Shown here one piece after another: positions 42,137 through 51,416 of a DNA stretch of 64,000 nucleotides. A model generated the notes under the pieces. It searched no databases and was not told the origin of the DNA. It worked only from the letters and a program-made list of their open reading frames with translations. The number at the start of each line of letters is the position of its first letter. Within the stretch, counting starts at the first letter, position 1. A program made the translations under genes and the position numbers. Source of the stretch: Meiothermus sp. (GTDB taxonomy: Bacteria; Deinococcota; Deinococci; Deinococcales; Thermaceae); contig NZ_BPIJ01000003.1 of the NCBI RefSeq assembly GCF_026004055.1, positions 1 to 64,000 of the forward strand, read 5' to 3'.

Positions 42137-43345
42137 ATGGCGCGCGTCTGGATGCTTTTATTCCTATTGCTGGGGGCTGCTCAGGCCCAGCAGGACTTGC
42201 TGCTGCGGGTCTTGCTCACCGAAGCCTCGGCAAGCAGCCTTCAACTAGGGCCGCACCAGCGCAACAGCGCCCTCGGTAGCCAGAATTTTGGCGCAGGCAC
42301 CCTGCGGGTTACGGCTGGATCGGGCGAGGTACTCGTGGACGGCCAGAGCGCCGGGCCGTGGGTAGAGTTTGCCGCCGCAGATGGCTTCACCCTTGGGGGG
42401 CGCAACTACCGGGGCAACCTGCTGGCGGTGTGGCAGGCCGGGCGGGTGCTCTTCATCAACCGGGTCTGGCTCGAGGACTACCTGCTAGGGGTGATTCCCG
42501 GCGAAGTTCCGGCCTCCTTCCCGGACGCGGTGCTGCAAGCCCAGGCCATTCTGGCCCGCACCTTTGCGCTCTATCGCCTGAACCCTCAGGGCCTATACGA
42601 TCTCTGTGCTACCGAGCGTTGCCAGGTATACCTGGGTCGCTCGGTGGAAACCCCCCGCCACACCAGCGCGGTTTACGCCACCCGCAGCCTGATCGTCAGC
42701 TACAACCAAAAACCCATTACCGCCGTCTACCATGCCGATTCGGGTGGTTACACCGCAACCTCGGCCGAGGTTTGGGGCAGCAGCGTGCCCTATCTGATCT
42801 CTCGCCCCGATCCTTACGCCCAGAGTCCCAATAGCACCTGGAGCCGCACCCTCAACCCCGAAGCCGTGGCTCGAGGCCTGGCGGGTCAGGGTATCCAGGT
42901 CGGCACCGTACAGTCCATCACACCTCTTTTCGTCAGCGAAAGTGGCCGCCCTTTGCGCCTTCGTGTGGTGGGCAGTAGCCGCAGCGTGGAGCTCGACGGC
43001 CCCCAGTCCACCCGCCTGCTGCGGGGCCTGGGGCTACCCTCTACCCGGGTGCGCTTCGATGGCTGGGAGGTCTTCGGGCAAGGCAGCGGCCACGGGGTGG
43101 GCCTGAGCCAGTGGGGTGCGCGGGGACTGGCCCTGCAGGGCTGGGATTACCGGCAGATTCTGGGCTATTACTACCCCGGCACTTTCCTCAGCAGCTTCGA
43201 GGTAGTGGCCGGTTTACAGCACCAACTCTATCTGGCCGGATACCCCATTCCCGCTCCCACCGGATTGGGCTTACCCGCCCTTGTAACACAAGTACAAGCA
43301 CGGGCAACCCGGCTCTTCCCTACAACTTTTCGGGGTCGATTGTAG
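42137..43345 (+). CDS. Secreted SpoIID/LytB-domain protein
   Basis: ATG at 42137 is preceded by GGAAGGG and starts a signal peptide (VWMLLFLLLGAAQAQ); the longer frame from 42089 adds a polar stretch before it. The 402-residue protein has a SpoIID domain: VWLEDYLLGVIPGEVPASF with the catalytic-type Glu, AQAILARTFALYRLNPQGLY, YHADSGGYTATSAEVWG and GHGVGLSQWGARGLALQGW. SpoIID proteins are peptidoglycan lytic transglycosylases acting on denuded glycan. This bacterium does not appear to be a sporulator, so a cell-wall remodelling role is more likely. Confidence 0.9.
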   Translation: MARVWMLLFLLLGAAQAQQDLLLRVLLTEASASSLQLGPHQRNSALGSQNFGAGTLRVTAGSGEVLVDGQSAGPWVEFAAADGFTLGGRNYRGNLLAVWQAGRVLFINRVWLEDYLLGVIPGEVPASFPDAVLQAQAILARTFALYRLNPQGLYDLCATERCQVYLGRSVETPRHTSAVYATRSLIVSYNQKPITAVYHADSGGYTATSAEVWGSSVPYLISRPDPYAQSPNSTWSRTLNPEAVARGLAGQGIQVGTVQSITPLFVSESGRPLRLRVVGSSRSVELDGPQSTRLLRGLGLPSTRVRFDGWEVFGQGSGHGVGLSQWGARGLALQGWDYRQILGYYYPGTFLSSFEVVAGLQHQLYLAGYPIPAPTGLGLPALVTQVQARATRLFPTTFRGRL

Positions 43346-43550
43346 GGATTTTTTCTACAAGACTTTCTGCGATCCGACCTCGGCACCCACAAAAAACCAA
43401 GCCGCGAATCGATGGTTGATCGAGCCATCCTATGGCTATAGACCACAGATCATCGACCATTGCCCCCTTGTTTTCGGTCTTCAGTTTTGAGCTGCCCACA
43501 ATCTGGGTCAATCTACCATTCGCTTAACATTTTCTTGCTTATATTGAAGC

Positions 43551-44798
43551 ATGACCCTTCGACAAACGTTACTCAGCGGTCTCGCAGTGCTCGGGGTAGC
43601 CGGTTCGGCACTGGCTTCGCCTGCTCAGGATTTGTTCGACCAGGCTACTTTCCTGATTGGTTTTTACTACAACGGCCCCGCCAAGGTTCCCCCCTTTCGG
43701 GAACTGAGGCGACAGTACCAGCCCCAGCTCGACCAGCTTTGCGCGCCCGAGCGCGACCGGTGCGGCTTCGACAAGGCCAGACAGGTCATCGCCCGCATCG
43801 TGCAGGACATCGCCGACCCCTTTACAGTGCTGGTGACCCGCGACCAGCTCATCGACGACCAACGCTACGGCGCCGGTTTAGGGCCGGCTGCCCCCCGAAT
43901 TGGGGTCTGGGTGCGCGAAACCCCCCGGGGGCTGGTGGTGAGCGAGGCCTTCCCCGGCGAACCCGCCTTCGAGGCGGGCCTGCGGCGCGGCGACCTGATT
44001 ACCCAGATCGGCGGACAGCCCGCCACCCTGGCCCGGCTAAGCGCGGCCGAAACAGCCCGCAACGCCTTTAGCCTGAGCTACAGCCGTCAGGGCACGGCCC
44101 GCACTGTGAACCTTACCCCTCGGGTGGCCGAGGCCACCATGCGACCCCGCCTCGAGATCAACAACAACATCGCCTACCTCCGCATCTACCACCTCTACAG
44201 CTCCGACGAGTACTCCACCGCCGAAGGCATTCACGATGCCGCCCGTCGGGCCGAGCAAGCCGGGGCACGGGGCATGGTAATTGACCTGCGCGATGCCCTC
44301 ACCGGCTACGACTCCGAAGCCTTGCTGGGGGCTGCCGCTTTTATTGGGAAAGGGGGCTTTATCTACGATCGCCGCTTCCAGGGGCAGGACGAAACCCACA
44401 CCGTCGAAAACGGCAAGCTATTCGTACAAACCGAGGGCGGTGACAAAGAGGAGCAAAGCGCGGTAGAGCGGCCTTACCTGGCCCGTATGCCGGTGGTGGT
44501 GCTGGTCAACCGCAACACCTTCAACTCCGCCGAGATGCTGGCCTACTTCTTGCAGGCCGCGGGCCGGGCCAAGGTGGTGGGTGAACCCACCGCCGGGGCT
44601 TTGGGCATGTCGGGCAGCGCCGAAGGCCCTCTGATCAACGGTGAGTTTATTGCGGTTTCTTCGCTACGGATGCGCAACCTGGACGGCTCGCTCTTTCCCC
44701 TCAAGGTAACCCCGGATGTAGCGGTGGTAGACGACCTCGAGGCCCTGGTGGCAGGCCGTGATGTGGTGCTGGAACGCGCCCTGGAAATGCTGCGTTAG
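43551..44798 (+). CDS. Secreted S41-family (CtpA-like) protease, first of a tandem pair
   Basis: The 415-residue protein has a signal peptide (LSGLAVLGVAGSALASPA), an N-terminal helical part, a PDZ domain (~residues 105-190; EAGLRRGDLITQIGGQPAT) and an S41 core: YLRIYHLYSSDEYS, the Ser nucleophile in NTFNSAEMLAYFLQA and the Lys in GRAKVVGEPTAGALG. C-terminal processing proteases of this type trim exported proteins. TATATT lies 5 nt before the ATG. The next gene, a paralogue, starts 9 bp after its stop, so they form an operon. Confidence 0.88.
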   Translation: MTLRQTLLSGLAVLGVAGSALASPAQDLFDQATFLIGFYYNGPAKVPPFRELRRQYQPQLDQLCAPERDRCGFDKARQVIARIVQDIADPFTVLVTRDQLIDDQRYGAGLGPAAPRIGVWVRETPRGLVVSEAFPGEPAFEAGLRRGDLITQIGGQPATLARLSAAETARNAFSLSYSRQGTARTVNLTPRVAEATMRPRLEINNNIAYLRIYHLYSSDEYSTAEGIHDAARRAEQAGARGMVIDLRDALTGYDSEALLGAAAFIGKGGFIYDRRFQGQDETHTVENGKLFVQTEGGDKEEQSAVERPYLARMPVVVLVNRNTFNSAEMLAYFLQAAGRAKVVGEPTAGALGMSGSAEGPLINGEFIAVSSLRMRNLDGSLFPLKVTPDVAVVDDLEALVAGRDVVLERALEMLR

Positions 44799-44807
44799 GT
44801 GAGTGTT

Positions 44808-46088
44808 ATGCGCAAACTGTTTGCAACCCTAGCCCTGGTACTTGGCTCGCTCTCGCTGGCCTCGCCCGCCCAAGACCTCTTCGACCAAGCCAGCTTCTAC
44901 GTGGAGTTTTATTACAACGGCCCGGCTACGCTCAATCTCAAAGAACTCACCGCCCGCTACCAAAGCGAGCTAGAGCGTACCTGCGCCCCCCAAAAAGACA
45001 CCTGCCCTTACGACCAGGCGGTGCCCATCATCCAGCGCATGATTGGGGAACTCGGCGACAACCACACCTACTACCTGAGCCCCGAAGCCCTGCGGGGCAC
45101 CCGTGAAAGCCGCCAGGGCAACGCACCCTCCCGCACCCTGCGCATCGGTGTGACCCATCTGCCCATTCCGGGCTCCCGCGACCGCCTGGTGGTGGATGTG
45201 GTGGAGGGGGGCCCCGCCGATGAAGCGGGTATCGCCTACGGCGACCGCATTATCGCTGTAAATGACCGCCCTCTGAGCGAGCTGCCCGACGACAATCAGG
45301 CGGCTCAGTTCTTGGTGCAGGCTGTGCAGACAGGCCGCCCGGTAAAGCTGACCATCCTGCGCGGGCCTGAGCGCCAGCGCCTCGAGATCACCCTGACGGG
45401 CCGTGAGATCAACCTGGCCCGCTTCCCCTCGCTCAAAATAAGGCCCGATGGGGTGGCGGTGCTCAAAATCCCCGACTTTGACGCCCAAGGCCAGGTGGGC
45501 CGCCGGGTACACGAGCTGGTGCGCGAGGCCCAACAGAAAAACGCCAGGGCGCTCATTCTGGAGTTACGCGGCAACAGCGGCGGCCTGCTCAACGAGATGA
45601 TTTACACAGCGGCGGCCTTCCTGGACGAGCCCTTCGTAGCCCTGGTAGACCGCTACCAGACCGAGCGCACCGAGTTCCGCATCCGCGATGGACGCTTTAT
45701 CGTGATCCGCAACGGCCAGACCGAAACCGCCAACCTGCCCAGCCTGGTTCGCTGGCAGGGCCCCCTGGTGGTCTTGGTAGACGAGAACACCGCCTCTGGC
45801 GGGGAGTATCTGGCCTCGGCCATCCAAAAAGCCAAACGCGCGCCTTTGGTAGGGGTCGCTACCCTGGGCATTGGCAACACCACCACCCGCCCCCTCAACC
45901 TGATTAATGGTGGCGCCCTGAGCATCTCCTACAACCGGGCTTTCTTTGCCGACGGCACTCCTTACCCAGCGCGGGCCACCCCCGACTTTGTGGTGGAAAA
46001 CTCCCTCGAGCAGCTTGCCAACAACGGACGCGACCTGCCGCTCGAGAAAGCCTTGGAAGCCCTGGGCATCAAGTCCACAGGCCGATAA
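44808..46088 (+). CDS. Secreted S41-family (CtpA-like) protease, second of a tandem pair
   Basis: ATG at 44808 is favoured by AGGTGA 5 nt upstream; a GTG at 44799 precedes it. The 426-residue protein repeats its neighbour's plan: signal peptide (LFATLALVLGSLSLASPA), the shared SPAQDLFDQA start, PDZ (EGGPADEAGIAYGDRIIAVN) and S41 core with LRGNSGGLLNEMIYTAAAFL, Ser in NTASGGEYLASAIQKAK and Lys three residues on in the KAKRAPLVG segment. The pair came from duplication and has diverged, perhaps to different substrates. Confidence 0.89.
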   Translation: MRKLFATLALVLGSLSLASPAQDLFDQASFYVEFYYNGPATLNLKELTARYQSELERTCAPQKDTCPYDQAVPIIQRMIGELGDNHTYYLSPEALRGTRESRQGNAPSRTLRIGVTHLPIPGSRDRLVVDVVEGGPADEAGIAYGDRIIAVNDRPLSELPDDNQAAQFLVQAVQTGRPVKLTILRGPERQRLEITLTGREINLARFPSLKIRPDGVAVLKIPDFDAQGQVGRRVHELVREAQQKNARALILELRGNSGGLLNEMIYTAAAFLDEPFVALVDRYQTERTEFRIRDGRFIVIRNGQTETANLPSLVRWQGPLVVLVDENTASGGEYLASAIQKAKRAPLVGVATLGIGNTTTRPLNLINGGALSISYNRAFFADGTPYPARATPDFVVENSLEQLANNGRDLPLEKALEALGIKSTGR

Positions 46089-46240
46089 ACTCTCTACCCC
46101 TGGCCGACAAAACCATCCGGCCGAGGCCACCCCCAGGTACAAAAGCCTGCAGCAACACCCGAAGACCCACCCTGCAGAGCCCCAGCGGCAAATGGTGCTG
46201 CACCAATGTGACGATGAAGGACAGGAGGGCGGTGTTCGTG

Positions 46241-46307
46241 GGAAAGCAAAAGCCCGCCTGCTTTATCGCGCTCTTCTATATTCGCGAAGATCGCTCTGGC
46301 AGGCGGG
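46241..46307 (-). terminator. Terminator of the ribosomal protein cluster
   Basis: On the minus strand CCCGCCTG (46307-46300) pairs with CAGGCGGG (46260-46253), followed by CTTTTGCTTT. The loop contains a further small hairpin. It lies 15 bp after rplQ. Confidence 0.7.
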
Positions 46308-46322
46308 AAAAATCAACAGGGT

Positions 46323-46808
46323 TCAGCTAACCAGTTCTACCAAAGCCAGTTGCGTACCATCGCCCCGGCGACGCTCGGCCAGCTTGAGCACACGGGTGTA
46401 GCCACCCGGACGGTCGGCGTACTTGGGAGCGATCTCCTCAAACAGCTTCTTGACCAGCTTGGGGTCGTGCAGGTCACGCAATACCTGGCGGCGCAGGTGA
46501 TTGCGCAGCGCATAGGCGGCCAGTTCTTCGGGGGTGGCCATGCGCTCACCTTCTTGCAAAGGCAGTTCCTTACCGTTTTTGTCCCTGCGCTTGGTGAAGC
46601 GCACATTCTCAGACACAGTAAGGGTAGGGGCTTTCTTAGCCGTGGTAATCAGGCTGTCTACGTAGCCCGCCAACTCCTTGGCTTTGGGGATGGTGGTGGT
46701 AATCTTACCCTCCTCCGAGAGCAGTAGGCTCTTGGCGAGGTTCCGGAACAACGCCACGCGATGCGAGGAGTTCCGATTGAGTTTTCTTCCGGCTTTCTGG
46801 TGACGCAT
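46323..46808 (-). CDS. rplQ: 50S ribosomal protein L17, with internal insertion
   Basis: The start ([20 protein letters not shown]) and end ([20 protein letters not shown]) are standard L17. Between LITTAKK and [10 protein letters not shown] there are about 43 extra residues (~69-107), including [21 protein letters not shown]. thermophilus L17 has 118 residues; this one has 161. L17 sits near the peptide exit tunnel, so the insert probably lies on the ribosome surface. It is the last gene of the cluster, after rpoA. Confidence 0.95.
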   Translation of the reverse strand: MRHQKAGRKLNRNSSHRVALFRNLAKSLLLSEEGKITTTIPKAKELAGYVDSLITTAKKAPTLTVSENVRFTKRRDKNGKELPLQEGERMATPEELAAYALRNHLRRQVLRDLHDPKLVKKLFEEIAPKYADRPGGYTRVLKLAERRRGDGTQLALVELVS

Positions 46809-46868
46809 CTTTGCTCCTTCGGAACATCGAGATCTAAAACGTCGGGTTCTGACTCTAGACGCTCGACC

Positions 46869-47837
46869 CTAGTCTTTCATGACCAGCCCGTGCTGGGCCA
46901 GGCAGTCCTTGATTTCTTGCAGGCTGCGGTCGCCGATACCTGGAACTCTTTTGAGTTCCTTTTCCGAGAGGGCCAGCAGGCTTTCCACGCTTTCGATGCC
47001 CTCTTCCTTGAGGTTATGTAGCACGCGGGTGGTTAGACCTAGGTCGTCCAGGGTCAACCCCACCCCTTTGGCTACCGGGGCGGCAGGGGCCGGTGCGGCG
47101 TCGGGTGCAGGCGTTGCAGCTACCGGAGTGGGTTTGTGTTCAACCCGCACCACCGGCGACTGGTCAAAGAAGCCCAGTTGTTCCCGCAGGATGGCCACCG
47201 CTTGTTGCAGCGCATCCATGGGCGAAACCGAACCATTGGTCCAGATACGCAAGGTCAGCTTGTCCAGGTCGGTACGCTGGCCCAGACGAGTATCCTCGAC
47301 CTGGTAGGCCACCCGGCGTACAGGAGAGTAGAGGGCATCTACCGGAATGGAAGAGATACGGTCTTTGATGCCGTGTTTTTCTGCCGGCACGTAGCCCACA
47401 CCTTCATCTACCCGTACTTCCATCACCAGCTTGCCCTTGTCCTCCAAGGTTGCGATGTATTGGTCGGGGTTGACGATTTCGGCGTCGGGGGGGCACTCGA
47501 GATCACGGGCATAGACCACTTTGGGGCCGGTAGCCCGCAGGGTCAGGGTTTTGGGGCCGCTACCGGGGTTCGCAAACCGAACTACCAGTTCCTTGAGGTT
47601 GAGGATGAGCTGGATGGCGTCTTCCTTGACCCCAGGAATGGTAGAGAACTCGTGCAGCACATCTTCGACATAGACGCTGGTTACAGCCGTGCCGGGAATC
47701 GAGGAAAGCAGAATCCGGCGCAAGGGGTTGCCCAGGGTCACGCCGAAACCCCGCTCGAGGGGCTCGAGCACAAACTCACCGTAGTTGCCGTCAATACGGG
47801 CGTTAAAAACGGGGGCTTTGGTCTTGGTGGTTTCCAA
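46869..47837 (-). CDS. rpoA: RNA polymerase alpha subunit
   Basis: Alpha dimerises to nucleate RNA polymerase. The N-terminal domain (FVLEPLERGFGVTLGNPLRR, LSSIPGTAVTSVYVEDVLHE) and C-terminal domain (LGLTTRVLHNLKEEGIESVE, VPGIGDRSLQEIKDCLAQHG) are linked by an Ala/Pro-rich tether. The 322 residues start at TTG, with GGAGGTAA placed correctly upstream and no ATG nearby. It lies between rpsD and rplQ, the usual order. Confidence 0.97.
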   Translation of the reverse strand: METTKTKAPVFNARIDGNYGEFVLEPLERGFGVTLGNPLRRILLSSIPGTAVTSVYVEDVLHEFSTIPGVKEDAIQLILNLKELVVRFANPGSGPKTLTLRATGPKVVYARDLECPPDAEIVNPDQYIATLEDKGKLVMEVRVDEGVGYVPAEKHGIKDRISSIPVDALYSPVRRVAYQVEDTRLGQRTDLDKLTLRIWTNGSVSPMDALQQAVAILREQLGFFDQSPVVRVEHKPTPVAATPAPDAAPAPAAPVAKGVGLTLDDLGLTTRVLHNLKEEGIESVESLLALSEKELKRVPGIGDRSLQEIKDCLAQHGLVMKD

Positions 47838-47912
47838 AATTACCTCCTGGGGAGGTGCTGAAGGCGGATAGCAGATGGCTGATAACTTTGGCTATCGGCT
47901 ATCGGCTATCGG

Positions 47913-48530
47913 CTACCTCGAGTAGAACTCGATCACGAGCTGTTCGTTTACCGGCAGCGAGAGCATCTCCCGCTCGGGCAAGCGCAGGAAACGCCCGGTC
48001 ATGGTATCTGCGTTGAACTCGAGCCAGGGGAAGCTCTTGCGGTTCTTGAAACGCTCGACGTTCTGGACGATGAAGTCTATTTTCTTGGCTTTTTCCGAAA
48101 CCTTGATCTCGTCGCCCTGACGCAGCCGATAACCGGGTACCGTCACCCGCCTGCCGTTGACCAGGATATGGCCATGCCGCACGAACTGCCGGGCCTGGCG
48201 GCGGGTAGAGGCGATGCCCATGCGGAACACCACATTGTCCAGGCGGCTTTCCAGGAGTTGCAGAAACACCGTACCGGTCACGCCCTTCTTGCGGCTGGCC
48301 TCCTCGAACAGGTTGCGGAACTGCGTTTCCGAGACATCGTAGATAAAACGCAGTTTTTGCTTCTCTCGCAACCGCACCGCAAAGTCGGAGGGGCGGCCCT
48401 TGCGCTTCTGGCCGTGCTGGCCCGGCGCATAAGGGCGGCGATCCAGATATTTTTGTACTTTTTCGGTCTCGGCTACGTTCACCCCAAGGTGACGCGCCAC
48501 TTTTACGATTGGCCCTCTATAACGACCCAT
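47913..48530 (-). CDS. rpsD: 30S ribosomal protein S4
   Basis: The 205-residue protein is a primary 16S rRNA binder and, in many bacteria, a regulator of this operon. It reads [20 protein letters not shown], then [20 protein letters not shown], and an S4 RNA-binding domain ([40 protein letters not shown]). The zinc-binding Cys residues of Thermus S4 are absent. Upstream and downstream gaps to rpsK and rpoA are 107 and 75 bp. Confidence 0.97.
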   Translation of the reverse strand: MGRYRGPIVKVARHLGVNVAETEKVQKYLDRRPYAPGQHGQKRKGRPSDFAVRLREKQKLRFIYDVSETQFRNLFEEASRKKGVTGTVFLQLLESRLDNVVFRMGIASTRRQARQFVRHGHILVNGRRVTVPGYRLRQGDEIKVSEKAKKIDFIVQNVERFKNRKSFPWLEFNADTMTGRFLRLPEREMLSLPVNEQLVIEFYSR

Positions 48531-48637
48531 TCTCTTCTCCTCTATCGGTCAGAACAGCAAACGCACTGCTATTCCGACCGGGTTCCCGGGTATGCAGGGT
48601 GAAGCAGGGAACCAAAGTTTCACCCCGGGCAGCAGGC

Positions 48638-49039
48638 TTAGATGGTCTTACGAAACTTCTTGCGGGGACGGCAACCGTTGTGCGGCAGGGGGGTGTCGTC
48701 CACAATCGAGCGCACCTGGAGGCCGCTGGCCTGCAAAGCCCGGATGGCTTGCTCGCGGCCTGCACCGGTACCCCGTACCACCACTTCCACACTACTCATC
48801 CCATAGCCCTGGGCCTTCTTAGCGGCATCCATCGCTGCCAACTGTGCCGCATAAGGCGTACCCTTGCGGCTACCCTTATAGCCAATTACCCCGCCCGACG
48901 ACCAGGTAACCGGGTGACCGTTGGTATCGGTGATGGTCACGATGGTGTTGTTGTAGGAGGCGTGAATGAAGGCCTTGCCCATCGTAACCTGACGTTTGAT
49001 TTTTTTCTTTCGACTAGCAGAAGACTTTTTCTCGGCCAT
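48638..49039 (-). CDS. rpsK: 30S ribosomal protein S11
   Basis: ATG at 49039 follows GGAG; a longer frame to 49063 has no ribosome site. The 133 residues have a basic N-terminus and the S11 core ([40 protein letters not shown]). It lies in the platform of the 30S subunit near the 3' end of 16S rRNA. Confidence 0.97.
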   Translation of the reverse strand: MAEKKSSASRKKKIKRQVTMGKAFIHASYNNTIVTITDTNGHPVTWSSGGVIGYKGSRKGTPYAAQLAAMDAAKKAQGYGMSSVEVVVRGTGAGREQAIRALQASGLQVRSIVDDTPLPHNGCRPRKKFRKTI

Positions 49040-49167
49040 ACTCTCCTCGGCTTTGCTCCACACAAAATTGGGGGTGGAGCCTTATCAGGAGTCTCAACTG
49101 GCGTGTACACGATGCGCCATGGCACATCTACGTTCCAGCTTTGTCGGTTCGGAATAGGTGGGGAAAC

Positions 49168-49548
49168 CTACTTCCTGGGAGCTTTCTTCTTCCCGGCCAC
49201 GGTCTTACGGGGGCCTTTACGGGTACGGGCATTGGTACGGGTACGCTGACCCCGCACCGGCAGTCCGCGGCGGTGCCGCAGTCCGCGGTAGCAACCGATG
49301 TCCATCAGGCGCTTGATGTTTGCCGACACTTCGGCGCGCAGTTCGCCCTCGAGCTTGTAGGTGTTCTCCACAAACTCCCGCAGCCTTACCACCTCGGCCT
49401 CGCTCAGGTCTTTGACCCGGGTAGCCGGATTAACGTTGGTAGCCGCCAGGGCCTCTTTCGCACGGGCTGGGCCCACCCCATACACATAGGTCAGGGCGAT
49501 GTCCACACGCTTGTTGCGGGGGATTTCCACACCAGAAATACGAGCCAT
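49168..49548 (-). CDS. rpsM: 30S ribosomal protein S13
   Basis: The 126-residue protein starts [20 protein letters not shown] and has the helix-two-turn-helix region ([20 protein letters not shown]) and the basic tail ([20 protein letters not shown]) that contacts tRNA at the A and P sites and forms bridges to the 50S subunit. Confidence 0.97.
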   Translation of the reverse strand: MARISGVEIPRNKRVDIALTYVYGVGPARAKEALAATNVNPATRVKDLSEAEVVRLREFVENTYKLEGELRAEVSANIKRLMDIGCYRGLRHRRGLPVRGQRTRTNARTRKGPRKTVAGKKKAPRK

Positions 49549-49574
49549 TGCTTCACCTCCTTTCTAAACTTTCA

Positions 49575-49688
49575 TCAGCCTTGGCGCTGCTTGTGGGTGG
49601 GGTCTTCGCAGATCACATACACACGGCCATGGCGCTTGATGACCTTGCACTTGTCACACATCTTCTTGACTGAGGTACGCACTTTCAT
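49575..49688 (-). CDS. rpmJ: 50S ribosomal protein L36
   Basis: This 37-codon gene reads [20 protein letters not shown] and continues through [10 protein letters not shown] to HKQRQG. The Cys-x2-Cys plus later Cys and His form the zinc ribbon of L36. An AAGGAG site precedes the ATG. It lies between infA and rpsM as expected. Confidence 0.96.
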   Translation of the reverse strand: MKVRTSVKKMCDKCKVIKRHGRVYVICEDPTHKQRQG

Positions 49689-49721
49689 GGTTTCTCCTTG
49701 AGGGACGTGATGGCCCGACGT

Positions 49722-49940
49722 TTACCTTCTGTAGACAATCCTGCCCCGCGTTGGATCGTAGGGGGTAATCTCCACCACCACTCGGTCTCCGGGCAGAATG
49801 CGGATATAGTTCATGCGCATCTTGCCCGAGATGTAGCAGAGAATTTCGGGGCCATTGTCGAGTTGCACCCGGAAGGTGGTATTGGGCAGGGCCTCACTGA
49901 CCACCCCTTCGGCTCGAATTGTGTCCTTTTCTTTGGCCAA
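49722..49940 (-). CDS. infA: Translation initiation factor IF-1
   Basis: The 72-residue S1/OB-fold protein ([40 protein letters not shown]) binds the 30S A site during initiation. It has the standard length and position between map and rpmJ. Confidence 0.97.
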   Translation of the reverse strand: MAKEKDTIRAEGVVSEALPNTTFRVQLDNGPEILCYISGKMRMNYIRILPGDRVVVEITPYDPTRGRIVYRR

Positions 49941-49966
49941 GCATCTCCTCCTAGTGCGAATCTCGG

Positions 49967-50758
49967 CTACTGCCCTACCGGCACAGACTTCTGGCTCCCC
50001 GTCAACAGGCGAGGGCCAGACTCGGTTATCAGCACCGTGTTTTCGTAGTGGGCTGCCAGGTTGCCTTTACCAACCGTGGCCGTCCAACCATCCGCCAATA
50101 TTACCATCTTGGCGGGGTACAAAGCAACCATCGGCTCAAAAGCCAGGGTCATGCCGGGGCGCAGCTTGGGGCCTTTGCCGGGTTCGCCGTAGTTGGGTAC
50201 TTGGGGGTCTTCGTGCAGTTCGCGGCCTACGCCGTGCCCCACCATCTCGCGAATACACCACAGGCCATGTTGCCGCTCCACAAAATCCTGCACTGCAGCC
50301 GCCACATCGCCAATGCGCTTGCCCGGCTGCAACAGTTCCAAACCCAGCCAGAAGGCTTCTTCGGTAACCCGCATCAGCTTCTGAGCCTCGAGGGAAACCT
50401 TACCCACCGCATACGTGCGCGCCATATCGGTGGTGTAGCCGTCGTAGGTGAAGAGAAAATCGATCTTCAACAGCTCACCTTCCTGAAGAGGGCGCTTGGA
50501 AGGAAAGCCGTGCACCACCACATCGTCAATGGACATGCAAGTAGCGCTGGGATAGGGCACCTGGCCACCTGCCCGGTAACCAATCTGAGGAGCTTTGCCC
50601 CCCACCCGCTGGATTGCCCGCAGAATCATCTGGTCGAGCTCATAGGTGCTCACCCCGGGCCGGATGTGGGGCTCCACCTCGGCAAAGATGGCAGTATGAA
50701 GCTGACCGGTTTTGGTCATCTTCTCGATTTCCCAGGGTGATTTGATGTGAATGGCCAT
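49967..50758 (-). CDS. map: Methionine aminopeptidase
   Basis: The enzyme removes the initiator Met from new proteins. The 263-residue type I enzyme shows the metal ligands in [17 protein letters not shown] (two Asp), [20 protein letters not shown] (His) and later Glu residues, and the substrate His in [10 protein letters not shown]. It follows adk and precedes infA, the common order. Confidence 0.96.
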   Translation of the reverse strand: MAIHIKSPWEIEKMTKTGQLHTAIFAEVEPHIRPGVSTYELDQMILRAIQRVGGKAPQIGYRAGGQVPYPSATCMSIDDVVVHGFPSKRPLQEGELLKIDFLFTYDGYTTDMARTYAVGKVSLEAQKLMRVTEEAFWLGLELLQPGKRIGDVAAAVQDFVERQHGLWCIREMVGHGVGRELHEDPQVPNYGEPGKGPKLRPGMTLAFEPMVALYPAKMVILADGWTATVGKGNLAAHYENTVLITESGPRLLTGSQKSVPVGQ

Positions 50759-50790
50759 ATCTATAAATCTGGCGGAGGACGTATCGCAGC

Positions 50791-51366
50791 CTATACTGCC
50801 TTGACGCCCAGGGCCTCCTGAATTGCCCGGTATACCTCGTCCACCTTGCCCAGCCCGTTAATCTCTTTCAGACTACCGGTCTTCTTGTAGTAGTCCACCA
50901 GGGGCTGGGTTTTCTGGCGGTACTCGGCCATGCGGGCCCGGATGGTCTCTTCGTTGTCGTCCGAGCGGCCTTCTTCCAAGGCCCGGCCCAACAAGCGCCG
51001 CACCAGTTCATCTTCGGGGGCTGTAACCAGCAATACCCCCAGCAAGCGAATATGCTGCTCTTGCAAAAGTTTGTCCAGCGCTTCGGCCTGGGCTAGGGTA
51101 CGGGGAAAGCCGTCAAAGATGACCTTGGGGTTTTGCATGGCGGCCAGCTCGGCCCCAATCAAGCCCAGAATAATCTCGTCGGGAACCAGCTTGCCAGCAT
51201 CCATGAGGGGCTTGGCCAGCTTGCCCAGCTCGGTACCACGGGCCACATGGCTACGTAAAATGTCGCCCGTAGAAAGCTGCTTGAATCCCATCTGGGAGGC
51301 CAGGCGCTTGGCCTGGGTACCCTTGCCTGCGCCCGGGGGGCCTAGGAAGATGACAGCCTCTGCCAT
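50791..51366 (-). CDS. adk: Adenylate kinase
   Basis: The 191-residue enzyme interconverts ATP+AMP and 2 ADP. The P-loop is VIFLGPPGAGKGTQAKRLA, the AMP site is near LSTGDILRSHVARGTELGK, and the Asp-Gly-Phe-Pro motif is FDGFPRTLAQAEAL. The lid is of the short type (LGRALEEGRSDDNEETIRAR) with no zinc Cys, as in Thermus. Confidence 0.97.
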   Translation of the reverse strand: MAEAVIFLGPPGAGKGTQAKRLASQMGFKQLSTGDILRSHVARGTELGKLAKPLMDAGKLVPDEIILGLIGAELAAMQNPKVIFDGFPRTLAQAEALDKLLQEQHIRLLGVLLVTAPEDELVRRLLGRALEEGRSDDNEETIRARMAEYRQKTQPLVDYYKKTGSLKEINGLGKVDEVYRAIQEALGVKAV

Positions 51367-51416
51367 ATTTACGGTGTCTCCTTCTCGCAGTTCTTGTGCT
51401 TCTTGCTGTCCACCTT

